DNA from: Crystallibacter permensis
GTDB lineage: Bacteria > Actinomycetota > Actinomycetes > Actinomycetales > Micrococcaceae
DNA: 64,000 bases
NCBI RefSeq assembly: GCF_025960875.1
Contig: NZ_JAODLR010000013.1
Coordinates: 1 to 64,000 of the forward strand
Reading direction: 5' to 3'
Part shown: in pieces, positions 1 to 9,036 of the stretch
Position numbering within the stretch: position 1 is the stretch's first letter
Layout: every line of letters starts with the position of its first letter
The notes under the pieces: generated by a model
The model's input: the letters and a program-made list of their open reading frames with translations, nothing else
Told to the model about the DNA's origin: nothing
Database searches by the model: none
Translations under genes and position numbers: made by a program

Positions 1-144
1 CCATACCCACGATTCTTCCAGCCACCGATCCCGGAACCCGGTAATTCACCCGGCGTTTTAAACCACCGGCCGGCTAATGACCCACGCTCCTAGAGGACGT
101 AACGCGGCTCGGGGGCGCGTCCGCCGCTGAGGCATAGTTAAGCC
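1..144. other. Left-edge stretch without an assignable gene
   Basis: No recognisable gene lies in these bases. One plus-strand frame is open from the window edge to a TAG at 91-93, but its proline-rich translation matches no family I know. It could be the tail of a gene that lies outside the window, or plain spacer. The bases before the aroQ ATG show no strong ribosome binding site. Confidence 0.3.
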
Positions 145-603
145 ATGACTTCGCAACCCGCCGGCACGGCAGACAAGACGATCCTGGTTCTCAACGGCCC
201 CAATCTGAACCTGCTGGGCACCCGGGAGCCGGCCATCTACGGCTCGGCCACGCTGGCAGACGTGGAGCAGCTCGCCGCGCAGACGGCCAAGGCCCACGGA
301 CTGGGCACCACCTGCTTCCAGTCCAACCATGAGGGCGAGCTCATCGATGCCATCCACGGCGCCCGCGGCACCGCAGCCGGCATCGTGATCAACCCCGGCG
401 CCTACACCCATACCTCCGTGGCACTGCGGGATGCGCTCTCCGGCGTCGAGCTTCCCGTGGTGGAAGTGCACATCAGCAACATCCACCGCCGCGAGGAGTT
501 CCGCCACCACTCCTACATCTCCGGTGTCGCCCAGGCTGTCATTGCCGGCGCGGGCATCAGCGGCTACAAGTTCGCCATCGACCTGCTCGCCGAAGCCCTC
601 TGA
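145..603 (+). CDS. aroQ: Type II 3-dehydroquinate dehydratase
   Basis: This 152-residue cytoplasmic enzyme removes water from 3-dehydroquinate to give 3-dehydroshikimate in the shikimate pathway. The N-terminus carries the type II signature [14 protein letters not shown] with Arg27 and the expected catalytic Tyr32. The substrate-loop motifs [16 protein letters not shown] and [17 protein letters not shown] follow. The length is normal for the dodecameric type II family, and type I enzymes look quite different. The DUF2332 gene starts 4 bases after its stop, so the two are probably co-transcribed. Confidence 0.96.
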   Translation: MTSQPAGTADKTILVLNGPNLNLLGTREPAIYGSATLADVEQLAAQTAKAHGLGTTCFQSNHEGELIDAIHGARGTAAGIVINPGAYTHTSVALRDALSGVELPVVEVHISNIHRREEFRHHSYISGVAQAVIAGAGISGYKFAIDLLAEAL

Positions 604-607
604 CCCG

Positions 608-1657
608 ATGGACTCGGTCAACGGCGCCGGCCCGGACCGTGGCAGGAGCGCCGGCACCGGCGCGGATCCGGGAACGGTTTCGGGCACGGCGGACTGGTAC
701 CGCAATTTCGGCCTACATGAAGCCCGCGGCCAGTCTGGCTGCTATGAGGAGTGGGCGCTGGCCATCAGCCAGGATCCGCAGCTGCTGGCCCTGATTGACA
801 CGCTGCCGTATGCCAAACGCCAGCCGAACCTCGTCCTCGCCGCAGCCAGGTTCCTCGGTGCCGGCAACACGCCCTATGCGGAATTCCGGCGGTTCCTGTT
901 CTCCCGCTGGCCACAGGTACGCCAGGTCATCCTGACCCGCTCCACGCAGACCAATGAACCGGGCCGCTGCGCCGTTTTCCTGCCCTCCCTGGCCTGCATC
1001 GCCGCGGCCGAAGGCAAACCGCTCGCGTTGCTGGAGGTCGGCGCCTCGGCGGGGCTGGTGTTATTTCCGGACCGCTACCGCTACCAATACAACGGCGGGC
1101 CGATCCTTGCGGGGCCGGCCTCTGCCCCGGACGCGCCGATCCTGCCCTGTGCCGTCACCGGGCCTGCACCGCTTCCGTCCGAGCTGCCGACGATCAGCTG
1201 GCGGGCCGGCATCGATCTGAACCCGCTGGACAGCACAAACGACGACGACGTCGCGTGGCTCCATGCGCTGATCTGGCCGGAACAGGAGTTCAGACGGCAG
1301 CGGCTGCGGGCGGCCCTGGAGATAGCCCGGGAGGATCCACCGCGGCTGGTGGCCGGCGATCTCAACCAGCGCCTTGCGGAAGTGGTTGCCGAGGCACCTG
1401 CGGAAGCGGCCGTCGTCGTACTTCATTCAGCGGTGCTGGCCTACCTGGCTCCGCCCGAGCGGCGGAAGTTCGCGCAGACGGTGCGGGAACTCGGCGTGAA
1501 CTGGCTGTCCAACGAAGGCGCGCAGGTGCTGCCGCAGCCCGGCGACGGGACCGAAGGCATCGACGCCGACCATGTCCGCGGCAGGTTCGTGCTCCGGCAC
1601 AACGGCCGTCCGGTTGCGCTCACCGGCCCGCACGGGCAGTCGCTGGACTGGCTCTGA
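608..1657 (+). CDS. DUF2332 domain protein
   Basis: A 349-residue protein of the actinobacterial DUF2332 family. After about 30 low-complexity residues it begins with the typical WYRNFGLHEARGQSGCYEEW segment. The segment LALLEVGASAGL resembles the glycine-rich loop of SAM-dependent methyltransferases, but no activity is established that I know of. I placed the start at the ATG just downstream of the aroQ stop. The open frame extends further upstream but only through aroQ. It ends convergently with the MarP gene 28 bases away. Confidence 0.8.
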   Translation: MDSVNGAGPDRGRSAGTGADPGTVSGTADWYRNFGLHEARGQSGCYEEWALAISQDPQLLALIDTLPYAKRQPNLVLAAARFLGAGNTPYAEFRRFLFSRWPQVRQVILTRSTQTNEPGRCAVFLPSLACIAAAEGKPLALLEVGASAGLVLFPDRYRYQYNGGPILAGPASAPDAPILPCAVTGPAPLPSELPTISWRAGIDLNPLDSTNDDDVAWLHALIWPEQEFRRQRLRAALEIAREDPPRLVAGDLNQRLAEVVAEAPAEAAVVVLHSAVLAYLAPPERRKFAQTVRELGVNWLSNEGAQVLPQPGDGTEGIDADHVRGRFVLRHNGRPVALTGPHGQSLDWL

Positions 1658-1685
1658 CACCGACCGGAAGCTCGGGGGCCTGCCG

Positions 1686-2873
1686 CTACTTCCGGATGCA
1701 CTGCCCGGCGGAAACTGTCTCCTGGTACACCATGGCGTTGTCGATGACCGGCTGGATTTCCTCCAGCGACAGCGCGTAGCCTACCGGCACGTCATCGGTG
1801 GCTTTGGCGAAGACGAGACCGGCAATGCGCCCGTCCTGGTCCAGCAGCGGGCCGCCGGAGTTCCCCTGTTCCACGTCGGCGGCCAACGTGTAGACCTCCA
1901 GCTCCTCCGGGTCCGCGCCATAGATGTTCTGCACCAACACGGTGGACAGGCCCTGCACCGTGGCGGGCTGGCTCTGGAACGGGCCGCCGGCCGGGTAGCC
2001 CTGGAAGGCGGCCAGCGTACCGTCGGCCAGCTCCGCCCCGATCGGAAGCGGGCGCACGACCAGGCCCTCCACGGCAAGCACGGCGATATCGTGAACCGGG
2101 TCGAAATACACCACACGGCCCGGCAGGACCCGGCCGTCCGGGATCTCCACGACCGGCTCATTCACCGACGCAACCACATGGGCGTTAGTCATCACGCGGT
2201 CCGGCGCAATCACGAATCCTGAGCCGGTCTGGTTCTGCCCGCATTGGAATGCGGTGCCGGCAATCTTCACCACGGACTCGGCGGCCTCGTTCAGCGCGGC
2301 CGTGTCCGCGCCTGCGTCCGGCACCTGCACCGGCTCGGCGGGCGCCACGCCATCGATCACTTGCGGAATGCCGTCCTGCACGGCGATGGAGCGGGCCTGT
2401 GCCAGCAAGGACTTCACCGGGGCAGGCGTCAGGGAGTCGATGGTCTGGATGACCTTCGAACCGGCGATCTGCTGCGAGACAAACGGCACACCCAAAGCGC
2501 TGATACTGAAGGCCAGCATCGACATCACCAGGGCAGCGACGGCCACGTTGGCGGCTCCGCCCAGCAGCCGGTCCACGGGTCTCACCGGGGGAAAGTCGAG
2601 CCTTCGCCGGATTGCCCGGCCAATGCCCGAGCCCATGGCGTGGCCCAGGATCACCAGCAGGACCGCGGCGGCGATGATCGCGGTCAGGCGCCAACCGGGG
2701 TCCGGCACCCACATGCTCACAAAAGGAACCGACAGGAACGCGGCGATGGCGCCCAGGACAAACCCGACAATGCCACCCAGCGTCACCAGGAAGCCTTTGC
2801 GCAACCCCCCGACCAAGTAGGCGAGCAGGATCAGGATCAGGACTATGTCCAGGATCGTCAGGCCAAAAAGCAA
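1686..2873 (-). CDS. MarP-type membrane serine protease (CvpA + trypsin fold)
   Basis: A 395-residue protein with an N-terminal CvpA/colicin V-type membrane domain of four helices (about residues 5-130). An extracytoplasmic chymotrypsin-like protease domain follows. The catalytic triad is visible as His232 (TNAHVV), Asp262 (HDIAVL) and Ser339 (GNSGGPL). The architecture matches Mycobacterium tuberculosis MarP (Rv3671c), a periplasmic protease needed for acid resistance. Cys211 and Cys392 could form the disulfide described for that family. It is divergent from crp. The function in this organism is inferred. Confidence 0.88.
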   Translation of the reverse strand: MLFGLTILDIVLILILLAYLVGGLRKGFLVTLGGIVGFVLGAIAAFLSVPFVSMWVPDPGWRLTAIIAAAVLLVILGHAMGSGIGRAIRRRLDFPPVRPVDRLLGGAANVAVAALVMSMLAFSISALGVPFVSQQIAGSKVIQTIDSLTPAPVKSLLAQARSIAVQDGIPQVIDGVAPAEPVQVPDAGADTAALNEAAESVVKIAGTAFQCGQNQTGSGFVIAPDRVMTNAHVVASVNEPVVEIPDGRVLPGRVVYFDPVHDIAVLAVEGLVVRPLPIGAELADGTLAAFQGYPAGGPFQSQPATVQGLSTVLVQNIYGADPEELEVYTLAADVEQGNSGGPLLDQDGRIAGLVFAKATDDVPVGYALSLEEIQPVIDNAMVYQETVSAGQCIRK

Positions 2874-3030
2874 GCTGTCTCCATCGGGGCCGGAAGTTTA
2901 GGCATTAGTCTAGTATCCGAGGCTGGGAATATGCCGGGCCTATGCGTCGTTCTGCGCTACGGCACCCTCAGACAACGCTGTCTCCCATTGCACTGACCAC
3001 TATTTTCCTCACCCCTAAGCGAAACGCGCC

Positions 3031-3046
3031 TGTGGAAGATGTCACA
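3031..3046 (+). promoter_or_regulatory. Crp/GlxR operator upstream of crp
   Basis: The 16-mer TGTGGAAGATGTCACA matches the Crp/GlxR half-sites TGTGA-N6-TCACA with one mismatch. It lies 86 bases upstream of the crp start codon, in the marP-crp divergent region. It suggests autoregulation of crp and possibly control of marP. Confidence 0.75.
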
Positions 3047-3131
3047 AGTGCTTTACATACGGCAAAATGGGAGGCAGTGCCTAGCTGACGAGCAGCCGGC
3101 TGACCGCCGCAAGACCGAAACAGGAGACTCC

Positions 3132-3809
3132 ATGGACATTGAGATACTACGCCGCGCACCGCTTTTCGCATCCCTCGACGATGATGTGTTTGCCGCACTG
3201 ACCGACGAGCTGACCGAGGTGGATCTCTCCCGCGGCGCCTCCGTGTTCCGTGAAGGCGATCAGGGCGATCAGCTGTATTTCATCGTCTCCGGCAAGATCA
3301 AGCTCGGCCGTACCGCTGCCGACGGCCGCGAAAACCTGGTGGCCATCCTCGGCCCGGGCGAGCTCTTCGGCGAAATGGCGCTGTTCGATCCCAGCCCGCG
3401 CAGCACCTCGGCCACCGCAGTCTCCGAGACCCGCCTGGCCGGCCTGAAGAACGAAAACCTCCGCGGCCTGCTCGAAACCCGCCCCGAGGTCTCCGCCCAG
3501 CTGCTGCAGGCACTGGCCCGCCGCCTGCGCCGCACCAATGACTCGCTGGCCGACTTGGTCTTCTCGGACGTTCCCGGCCGCGTGGCCAAGGCCCTGCTGG
3601 ACCTCGCCGACCGCTTCGGCCGTCCGGCCACGGACGGCGTCCTGGTGGCCCACGAGCTGACCCAGGAAGAGCTGGCCCAGTTGGTCGGCGCTTCGCGTGA
3701 AACCGTCAACAAGGCCCTGGCCGAGTTCGTCCAGCGCGGCTGGTTGCGCCTGGAAGCGCGCGCGGTGGTCATTCTCGACATCCAGCGGCTGCGCCAGCGC
3801 TCCCGCTAA
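3132..3809 (+). CDS. crp: Crp/Fnr-family global regulator (GlxR-like)
   Basis: A 225-residue cAMP-receptor-type transcription factor. An N-terminal cyclic-nucleotide-binding fold (about residues 5-120) contains the phosphate-binding-cassette-like segment GELFGEMALFDPSPRSTSA. A dimer helix and a C-terminal winged helix follow, with the recognition segment LTQEELAQLVGASRETVNKAL. It closely resembles mycobacterial Crp (Rv3676) and corynebacterial GlxR. The start at 3132 has an AGGAG ribosome binding site at 3122-3126; an upstream in-frame extension to 3039 lacks one. A near-consensus binding site lies upstream. Confidence 0.95.
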   Translation: MDIEILRRAPLFASLDDDVFAALTDELTEVDLSRGASVFREGDQGDQLYFIVSGKIKLGRTAADGRENLVAILGPGELFGEMALFDPSPRSTSATAVSETRLAGLKNENLRGLLETRPEVSAQLLQALARRLRRTNDSLADLVFSDVPGRVAKALLDLADRFGRPATDGVLVAHELTQEELAQLVGASRETVNKALAEFVQRGWLRLEARAVVILDIQRLRQRSR

Positions 3810-3820
3810 GTCCTTCCATT

Positions 3821-3872
3821 AATAACGACGGCGACGGTCACCTTGGAAGGGGTGACCGTCGCCGTCGTTATT
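3821..3872. terminator. Strong bidirectional terminator hairpin
   Basis: A perfect 22-bp inverted repeat with an 8-base loop sits between the convergent crp and Nudix genes. The arms begin AATAACGACGG and end CCGTCGTTATT. The A/T-rich ends give a T-rich exit on both strands, so it probably ends transcription from both sides. Confidence 0.85.
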
Positions 3873-3888
3873 TGTACCGCGGGAAACA

Positions 3889-4824
3889 TTACCGTCCGCG
3901 CTGGAGCGAACCGCCTTCGGGGGCGGTAAGGGTTTCGACTTCGAGCATCGGCTCACCCTCCACCAAAACCAGTTCCGGATGGTAGACGCGCAGCGGCCGC
4001 TTATGGGACAGGTAGGCAATGCAGCCGCGCGCGGAAGCAATCTTTTCGAGAATTGTTTCCACCGCAGGTGAGGAGACCTCGCTGAGGTTCAGCCCGCGGG
4101 TGTCATCCTGGTCGGCCAAATCCCCGAGTGAGGAGGTACTCCGCTCGGCGATCACTTTGCCCGCGCCGATCCAGGACGCCCAGACACCCTTGCCGCTGAG
4201 CAGGCTGGGCTGCTGGCTGACCGGCTGCGCCGCGGCGAAGTACCTCGTGTCGAACCGGCGGTGGGCGAAGTCCGGGCTGAGCCACCGCGAGAGCGGCTTC
4301 AACAGGTCGGTGCGCAGCCCCAGTCCCCAGCGGTCCAGCAGCTGGGGAAAGCTCTTTTCCTGCTCCGCGACCGCCAGACGGGCGCGCATCCATTCCTCGC
4401 TGTCGCCGCCCTCGACCAGGGATGACTCGTCCTGCCCGGCCAGCAGGATGCCGGTCTCTTCGAACAGTTCCCTGATGGCGGCAACCACGAAGGCCCGGGC
4501 TTGCTGATGATCTTCCAGACCCATCATTTGCGCCCACTTGGCCGCCGACGGCCCGTACCAGGGTACGGGCTCGAAGTCCGCCTCGTCGTCGATGGTGCCC
4601 CCGGGGAACGCGATGGCACCCAGCGGCGAACTGCCGGAGCGGTACCCAAGGTAAGTCTGGGTACCCTCCGGGCTGTCGCGGATGAGGACCACGGACGACG
4701 CGTACCGCGGTTTGCGCGGCGTGCGCTCGCCATGGTCAAACCAGCTGCGCGCAGCCTCCAGTTGATCCGGCGGAAGCCGGAACAGTCGCTTGGTCTGCCG
4801 GAGCGGACTAGCTGAACTCGGCAA
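3889..4824 (-). CDS. Nudix hydrolase with an interrupted Nudix box
   Basis: A 311-residue Nudix-family diphosphatase. The Nudix box is split: its glycine start (FPGGTIDDE, near residue 74) is separated by roughly 35 residues from the catalytic helix AAIRELFEETGIL. The metal-binding REXXEE core is intact. A similar insertion is known in the NUDT19/RP2p type of CoA diphosphatase, which supports but does not prove a CoA-related substrate. The gene overlaps the end of the RidA gene by 17 bases, so the two are translated from one operon. Confidence 0.82.
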   Translation of the reverse strand: MPSSASPLRQTKRLFRLPPDQLEAARSWFDHGERTPRKPRYASSVVLIRDSPEGTQTYLGYRSGSSPLGAIAFPGGTIDDEADFEPVPWYGPSAAKWAQMMGLEDHQQARAFVVAAIRELFEETGILLAGQDESSLVEGGDSEEWMRARLAVAEQEKSFPQLLDRWGLGLRTDLLKPLSRWLSPDFAHRRFDTRYFAAAQPVSQQPSLLSGKGVWASWIGAGKVIAERSTSSLGDLADQDDTRGLNLSEVSSPAVETILEKIASARGCIAYLSHKRPLRVYHPELVLVEGEPMLEVETLTAPEGGSLQRGR

Positions 4825-5302
4825 TCAGTTCCACCTCAACCGGAGAGTCGAGCGGCAGAACGGCAACGCCGACGGCGGAACGGGCATGTGCGCCTGCCTC
4901 GCCGAAAACCTTGCCGAGCAGCTCGGAAGCGCCGTTGATAACACCGGGCTGGCCGGTGAAGTCCGTCTCCGAGGACACGAACCCGACTACCTTGACGATC
5001 CGTGTGACACGGTCCAGGTCCCCGATGACGCTCTTGACGGCGGCCAGTGCATTGACGGCGCACGTGGCAGCGAGCTCTTTCGCCTGTTCAGCCGAGACAG
5101 AACTTGAGACGTTGCCCACTTTGCCCTTGGCTGCCAGTTCACCGTTAACCATCGGCAGCTGGCCGGAGGTGTAGACATAGTCGCCGGACACGACGGCGGG
5201 CACGTAGGCGGCCACGGGAGCGACCACTTCGGGCAGGGTCAGGCCAAGTTCAGCCAGGCGCTCTTCTACAGCGGAAATGCGGGACTGCTGCGGCTGCGTC
5301 AT
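4808..5302 (-). CDS. RidA/YjgF-family protein
   Basis: A 164-residue member of the RidA/YjgF/YER057c superfamily, of the longer YjgF-like endoribonuclease type. Typical RidA proteins deaminate reactive enamine/imine intermediates, but this subgroup is not well characterised. Conserved features include VSGDYVYTSGQLP and the C-terminal ARSAVGVAVLPLDSPVEVE, which carries the usual active-site arginine. It follows the DUF4177 gene by one base and overlaps the Nudix gene, forming a three-gene minus-strand operon. Confidence 0.85.
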   Translation of the reverse strand: MTQPQQSRISAVEERLAELGLTLPEVVAPVAAYVPAVVSGDYVYTSGQLPMVNGELAAKGKVGNVSSSVSAEQAKELAATCAVNALAAVKSVIGDLDRVTRIVKVVGFVSSETDFTGQPGVINGASELLGKVFGEAGAHARSAVGVAVLPLDSPVEVELIAEFS

Positions 5303-5303
5303 G

Positions 5304-5459
5304 TTACTGCTTCTCTCTCTTCAGGTAGGCAACGAGGTTGGTCGAATCAGGCCCAGGCACTACCTGCACGAGCTCCCAGCCGTCCTCTCCCCATTGGTCC
5401 AGAATCTGCTTCGTGGCGTGAATAATCAGCGGAACTGTGGCGTATTCCCATTTGGTCAT
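5304..5459 (-). CDS. DUF4177 small protein
   Basis: A 51-residue protein read from an ATG at 5459 to a TAA at 5304. It opens with MTKWEYATVPL and contains the segment WGEDGWELVQVV. These W-E-Y and D-G-W-E-L motifs are typical of DUF4177. The RidA ATG begins one base after its stop, so it is the first gene of the DUF4177-RidA-Nudix operon. In mycobacteria a DUF4177 gene also neighbours a RidA-like gene in the crp-ponA2 region. No function is known. Confidence 0.8.
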   Translation of the reverse strand: MTKWEYATVPLIIHATKQILDQWGEDGWELVQVVPGPDSTNLVAYLKREKQ

Positions 5460-5495
5460 AAGTCAACCGTAACGCGTGCTTGTAAACTAGAGCCC

Positions 5496-7763
5496 ATGCC
5501 GGCTCGTAAATCCCCTTTTTTTGACACTGCTACCACGCTGGGCAAAATCATGGCGTTCCTAGGTATCAGTGCGCTCTGCGGCGTGCTCGCTGCCGGATTG
5601 CTGGTGCCCGCAGCGGCCGTAGCCGGTGTGGGGGCGACCTCGTCCATCGACTATTTCGACCAGCTGCCGGATGAGCTGCAGACCAGCCCGCTCTCCCAGC
5701 CCTCCAAGATCTACTCGGCGGACGGCAAGCTGATTGCCACCTTCTATGCCGAGAACCGCGTCCCCGTGACGCTGGACAAGGTCTCCGAACACATGCAGAA
5801 CGCCATCATCTCCATTGAAGATGTGCGCTACTACGAGCATGGCGGCGTGGATCCGCAAGGCATCATGCGTGCGGCCATGAGCAACGTGGCCGGCGGCGAC
5901 CTGCAGGGTGCCTCCACCCTGACCATGCAGTACGTGAACAACGTGCTTATCGACGCCGGTGCTTCCGCCGGCAAGAGCGCCGACGAACTGACGATCAGCG
6001 GCACCAAGTCCATCGGCGACAAGCTGCGCGAAGCCAAGCTGGCCATCGCCGTCGAAAAGGAATACTCCAAGGAAGAGATCCTGCAGGGCTACCTGAACAT
6101 CGTGCTCTTCAGCGGCCAGACCTACGGCATTGAGGCCGCGGCGCAGACCTTCTTCGGGGTGCCGGCAGCCAAGCTGAACATCGCACAGTCCGCCATGCTG
6201 GCCGGCATGGTGCAGTCCCCCAACTACTTCAATCCCGTATCCAATCCGGAAGCGACCATCGAACGCCGCAACACGGTTCTCGCCGCGATGCTGAGCAACC
6301 AGAAAATCACGCAGGAAGAGTATGACAAGGCGGTGGACTCGGACCTCGGCATCGACCTGCAGCCGGTTCGTTCCGGCTGTGTCGCCGCGAACTTCGCGGA
6401 CTACTTCTGCAGCTATGTGCAGCACGTCATCATGCAGTCAGACGCCTTCGGTGCCGACGCCACGGAGCGCTCCAAGCTGCTGGCACGCGGTGGTCTGAAC
6501 ATCCAGACCACCCTGGATTCCCGCCTGCAGAAGTCCGCCCAGGAAAACGTTGAAGAGCAGGTTCCCATGGGCGACGAGTCCGGAGCCGGTTCGGCCATGG
6601 TGAGCGTGGAGCCCGGTACCGGCAAGATCCTGTCGATGGCCCAGAACACCAATTACAGTCCGGAACAGGACGCCAAGAACACAGAGCTGAACTTCAACGT
6701 GGATGCCGACATGGGCGGCACTGCCTACGGGTTCCAGCCCGGCTCGACCATCAAGCCGTTCACCACGGTGGCGTGGCTGGAGTCCGGCCGGAAGCTGAAC
6801 GATCGGATCGATGCCAGCCGCACCAAGTATCCGGCCGGCTACGACTGGAAAGCCAGCTGCCTGCCCGCCGGCGCCTGGTTCGGCGAGTGGGACTTCAAGA
6901 ACGCAATCTCCGGCTGGGAGCGGACCATGACGGTCAGCGAAGGCCTGACAAAGTCGATCAACTCCGCCACCGCCGCGCAGGCCGCCATCCTGGACCTCTG
7001 CGACATCCGCGATGCCGCCACCCGTATGGGCGTGCACCGCGCCGTCGACGGCGAGCCATTCGAGGTCAACAACCCGTCCTTCGTGATCGGCGGCCAGGAA
7101 GTCGCGCCGATCACCATGGCAGCTTCCTTCGCCACGTTCGCCAGCGGCGGTATCTACTGCAAGCCCATAGCGCTGGCGTCGGTCAAGGATGCGCAGGGCA
7201 AAGAATACGAAGTGCCCAAGGAATCCTGCGAGCGGGCCATCTCCAAAGATGTTGCCAACGCCGTGACCATCCCGCTGGAGAACCTCGTGTCGGACAGCCC
7301 GGGCTACATGCGGCCCATGGGCTTCCCAGCCGCTGCCAAGACCGGTACCACGGACGTGTCCGAGCAGACCTGGACGGTCGGCTACACCACCGGCCTGGCC
7401 ACCGCATCGTGGGTGGGTAACTGGACCTCGTACGATTCGCTCAACAACATTCCCATCAATGGCGTTACCCGCGACTACGTGGACGGCGCTACCATCGCCG
7501 GTGCCCAGTGGACTGAATACATGATGGACGTTGCACCGCTCTACGAGACGGCTGCGTTCGACAATCCGCCGAACAGCATCGTGAACCCGGCGCAGTCCCA
7601 GCCCCGGCAGTCCCAGAACAACGGGGGCAGTTCGGACAACGGCGGAGGTTCAAACAACGACGGCGGCTCCGACGACCGCGGCAACGGCAACAACGGGCGT
7701 GGCAACGGTGGAAATGGAAATGGAAACGGCAATGGTAACGGCGGCGGAAATGATGACGACTAA
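5496..7763 (+). CDS. ponA: Class A penicillin-binding protein (PonA2-like)
   Basis: A 755-residue bifunctional peptidoglycan synthase. One N-terminal membrane helix (about residues 17-45) anchors it. The glycosyltransferase domain shows the catalytic Glu108 in EDVRYYEHGGVD, then GASTLTMQ and EEILQGYLN. The transpeptidase domain carries SxxK (Ser417-Thr-Ile-Lys420), SxN (Ser487-Ile-Asn489) and KTG (Lys615-Thr-Gly617). The last 65 or so residues are a low-complexity Asn/Gly/Asp tail. I chose the ATG at 5496 because the upstream extension runs through the divergent DUF4177 gene. Confidence 0.95.
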   Translation: MPARKSPFFDTATTLGKIMAFLGISALCGVLAAGLLVPAAAVAGVGATSSIDYFDQLPDELQTSPLSQPSKIYSADGKLIATFYAENRVPVTLDKVSEHMQNAIISIEDVRYYEHGGVDPQGIMRAAMSNVAGGDLQGASTLTMQYVNNVLIDAGASAGKSADELTISGTKSIGDKLREAKLAIAVEKEYSKEEILQGYLNIVLFSGQTYGIEAAAQTFFGVPAAKLNIAQSAMLAGMVQSPNYFNPVSNPEATIERRNTVLAAMLSNQKITQEEYDKAVDSDLGIDLQPVRSGCVAANFADYFCSYVQHVIMQSDAFGADATERSKLLARGGLNIQTTLDSRLQKSAQENVEEQVPMGDESGAGSAMVSVEPGTGKILSMAQNTNYSPEQDAKNTELNFNVDADMGGTAYGFQPGSTIKPFTTVAWLESGRKLNDRIDASRTKYPAGYDWKASCLPAGAWFGEWDFKNAISGWERTMTVSEGLTKSINSATAAQAAILDLCDIRDAATRMGVHRAVDGEPFEVNNPSFVIGGQEVAPITMAASFATFASGGIYCKPIALASVKDAQGKEYEVPKESCERAISKDVANAVTIPLENLVSDSPGYMRPMGFPAAAKTGTTDVSEQTWTVGYTTGLATASWVGNWTSYDSLNNIPINGVTRDYVDGATIAGAQWTEYMMDVAPLYETAAFDNPPNSIVNPAQSQPRQSQNNGGSSDNGGGSNNDGGSDDRGNGNNGRGNGGNGNGNGNGNGGGNDDD

Positions 7764-7765
7764 CC

Positions 7766-8710
7766 ATGGACGTTGAACACTTGCGCAAGCAGCTCCGCAC
7801 AGCCGGCCGCGTGGCACTTGGTGTCACAGCGGCCGGCGGTGCCGCCTTTGCCTACGGCAGCCTGATTGAGCGCAACCTCTTCGGCGTGCGTGAAGAGACC
7901 CTTGCCATCCTGCCGCCCGGACGCCGTCCGCTGAGGATCCTGCATCTTTCGGACATCCATATGACCCCGGGCCAGAAGCGCAAGCAGCAGTGGTTGCGTT
8001 CCCTGGCATCCTTTGAGCCGGATCTGGTGGTCAATACCGGGGACAACCTCAGCCACCGGCAGGCCGTGGAACCGTTGCTCGAAGCCCTCGCTCCCCTGCG
8101 CGAGTTCCCCGGCGTCTTTGTTCCGGGCTCCAACGATTACTACGCGCCGATACTGAAGAACCCCTTCGGCTACTTCACCGGCCCGTCCGACCAGCCCAAC
8201 GACTACGCGGACCGGGAGCTGCCCTGGCGCCACATGCATGCCACCTTCAGCACCTCGGGCTGGATGGACCTGACCAACCGCCACCAGTCCATGGTGCTCC
8301 ACGGGCTGCGCCTGGACTTTACCGGCGTCGATGACCCGCATCTGGAGCGCGACCGGTACACGGGCTATCCGCACGGTTCCTCGACCTCCGAGGCAGCGGA
8401 CCATGTGCGCATCGCCGTTGCACACGCCCCGTACCAGCGCGTGCTGGACTACTTCACCGCGGATGACCCGGACCTCATCCTGGCCGGACACACCCACGGC
8501 GGCCAGGTCTGCATCCCGGGCTACGGCGCATTGGTGACCAACTGCGACCTGCCCACGTGGCGGGCCAAGGGCCTGACGTACTGGGAGCACGCGGGCCGCA
8601 GCGTGCCGTTGAACGTCTCCGCCGGGCTGGGCACGTCCCGGAAGGCCCCGGTGCGCTTTGCCTGCCGCCCCGAGGCGGTTCTGCTGAACCTCACGCCCCG
8701 CTCACCCTAA
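7766..8710 (+). CDS. Calcineurin-like metallophosphoesterase
   Basis: A 314-residue metallophosphoesterase, starting 2 bases after the ponA stop and surely co-transcribed with it. An N-terminal hydrophobic stretch may anchor it to the membrane. The metal-binding motifs are present in order: LSDIHM (DxH), NTGDNL (GDN), PGSND (an N-D variant of GNHD), AHAP and AGHTHGGQ. A metallophosphoesterase next to the PBP gene is also found in the mycobacterial ponA2 region (Rv3683), pointing to a cell-envelope role. The substrate is unknown. Confidence 0.88.
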   Translation: MDVEHLRKQLRTAGRVALGVTAAGGAAFAYGSLIERNLFGVREETLAILPPGRRPLRILHLSDIHMTPGQKRKQQWLRSLASFEPDLVVNTGDNLSHRQAVEPLLEALAPLREFPGVFVPGSNDYYAPILKNPFGYFTGPSDQPNDYADRELPWRHMHATFSTSGWMDLTNRHQSMVLHGLRLDFTGVDDPHLERDRYTGYPHGSSTSEAADHVRIAVAHAPYQRVLDYFTADDPDLILAGHTHGGQVCIPGYGALVTNCDLPTWRAKGLTYWEHAGRSVPLNVSAGLGTSRKAPVRFACRPEAVLLNLTPRSP

Positions 8711-8860
8711 CGATTCCGGGGTCGGTTCAGGCCCGGCGGGACGACATCAGACCGTGTGTCCAGCGTCACCGGGTCCCCGATTTCAGCTTTCGGCCCTTTC
8801 TCCGCTATTCTTGAACAGTTGCTTTTGCTGCTGTGGACAACGACGGCGGAGCAAAGGTTT

Positions 8861-8935
<75 letters not shown>

Positions 8936-8947
8936 GAAACCAGCAGG

Positions 8948-8988
8948 AAAGGCCTCCGGCCGGCAGCAATGCCAGGCCGGGGGCCTTT
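8948..8988 (+). terminator. Rho-independent terminator after tRNA-Pro
   Basis: A 14-bp stem (AAAGGCCTCCGGCC pairing with GGCCGGGGGCCTTT, one G-T wobble) encloses a 13-base loop. A pyrimidine-rich CTTTCTTCTT exit follows. It lies 13 bases past the tRNA. Confidence 0.85.
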
Positions 8989-9036
8989 CTTCTTGCCAGC
9001 TTGATCTTTCGGCCAAATACACAAAGTATTGGTTGC

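Noticed and set aside
58-705. A minus-strand open frame covering aroQ
   Set aside because: It lies entirely across the well-supported aroQ and DUF2332 genes and has no recognisable domains.
1664-1695. Inverted repeat CCGGAAG/CTTCCGG between the DUF2332 and MarP genes
   Set aside because: Seven-base arms with an 18-base loop are too weak to call a terminator.
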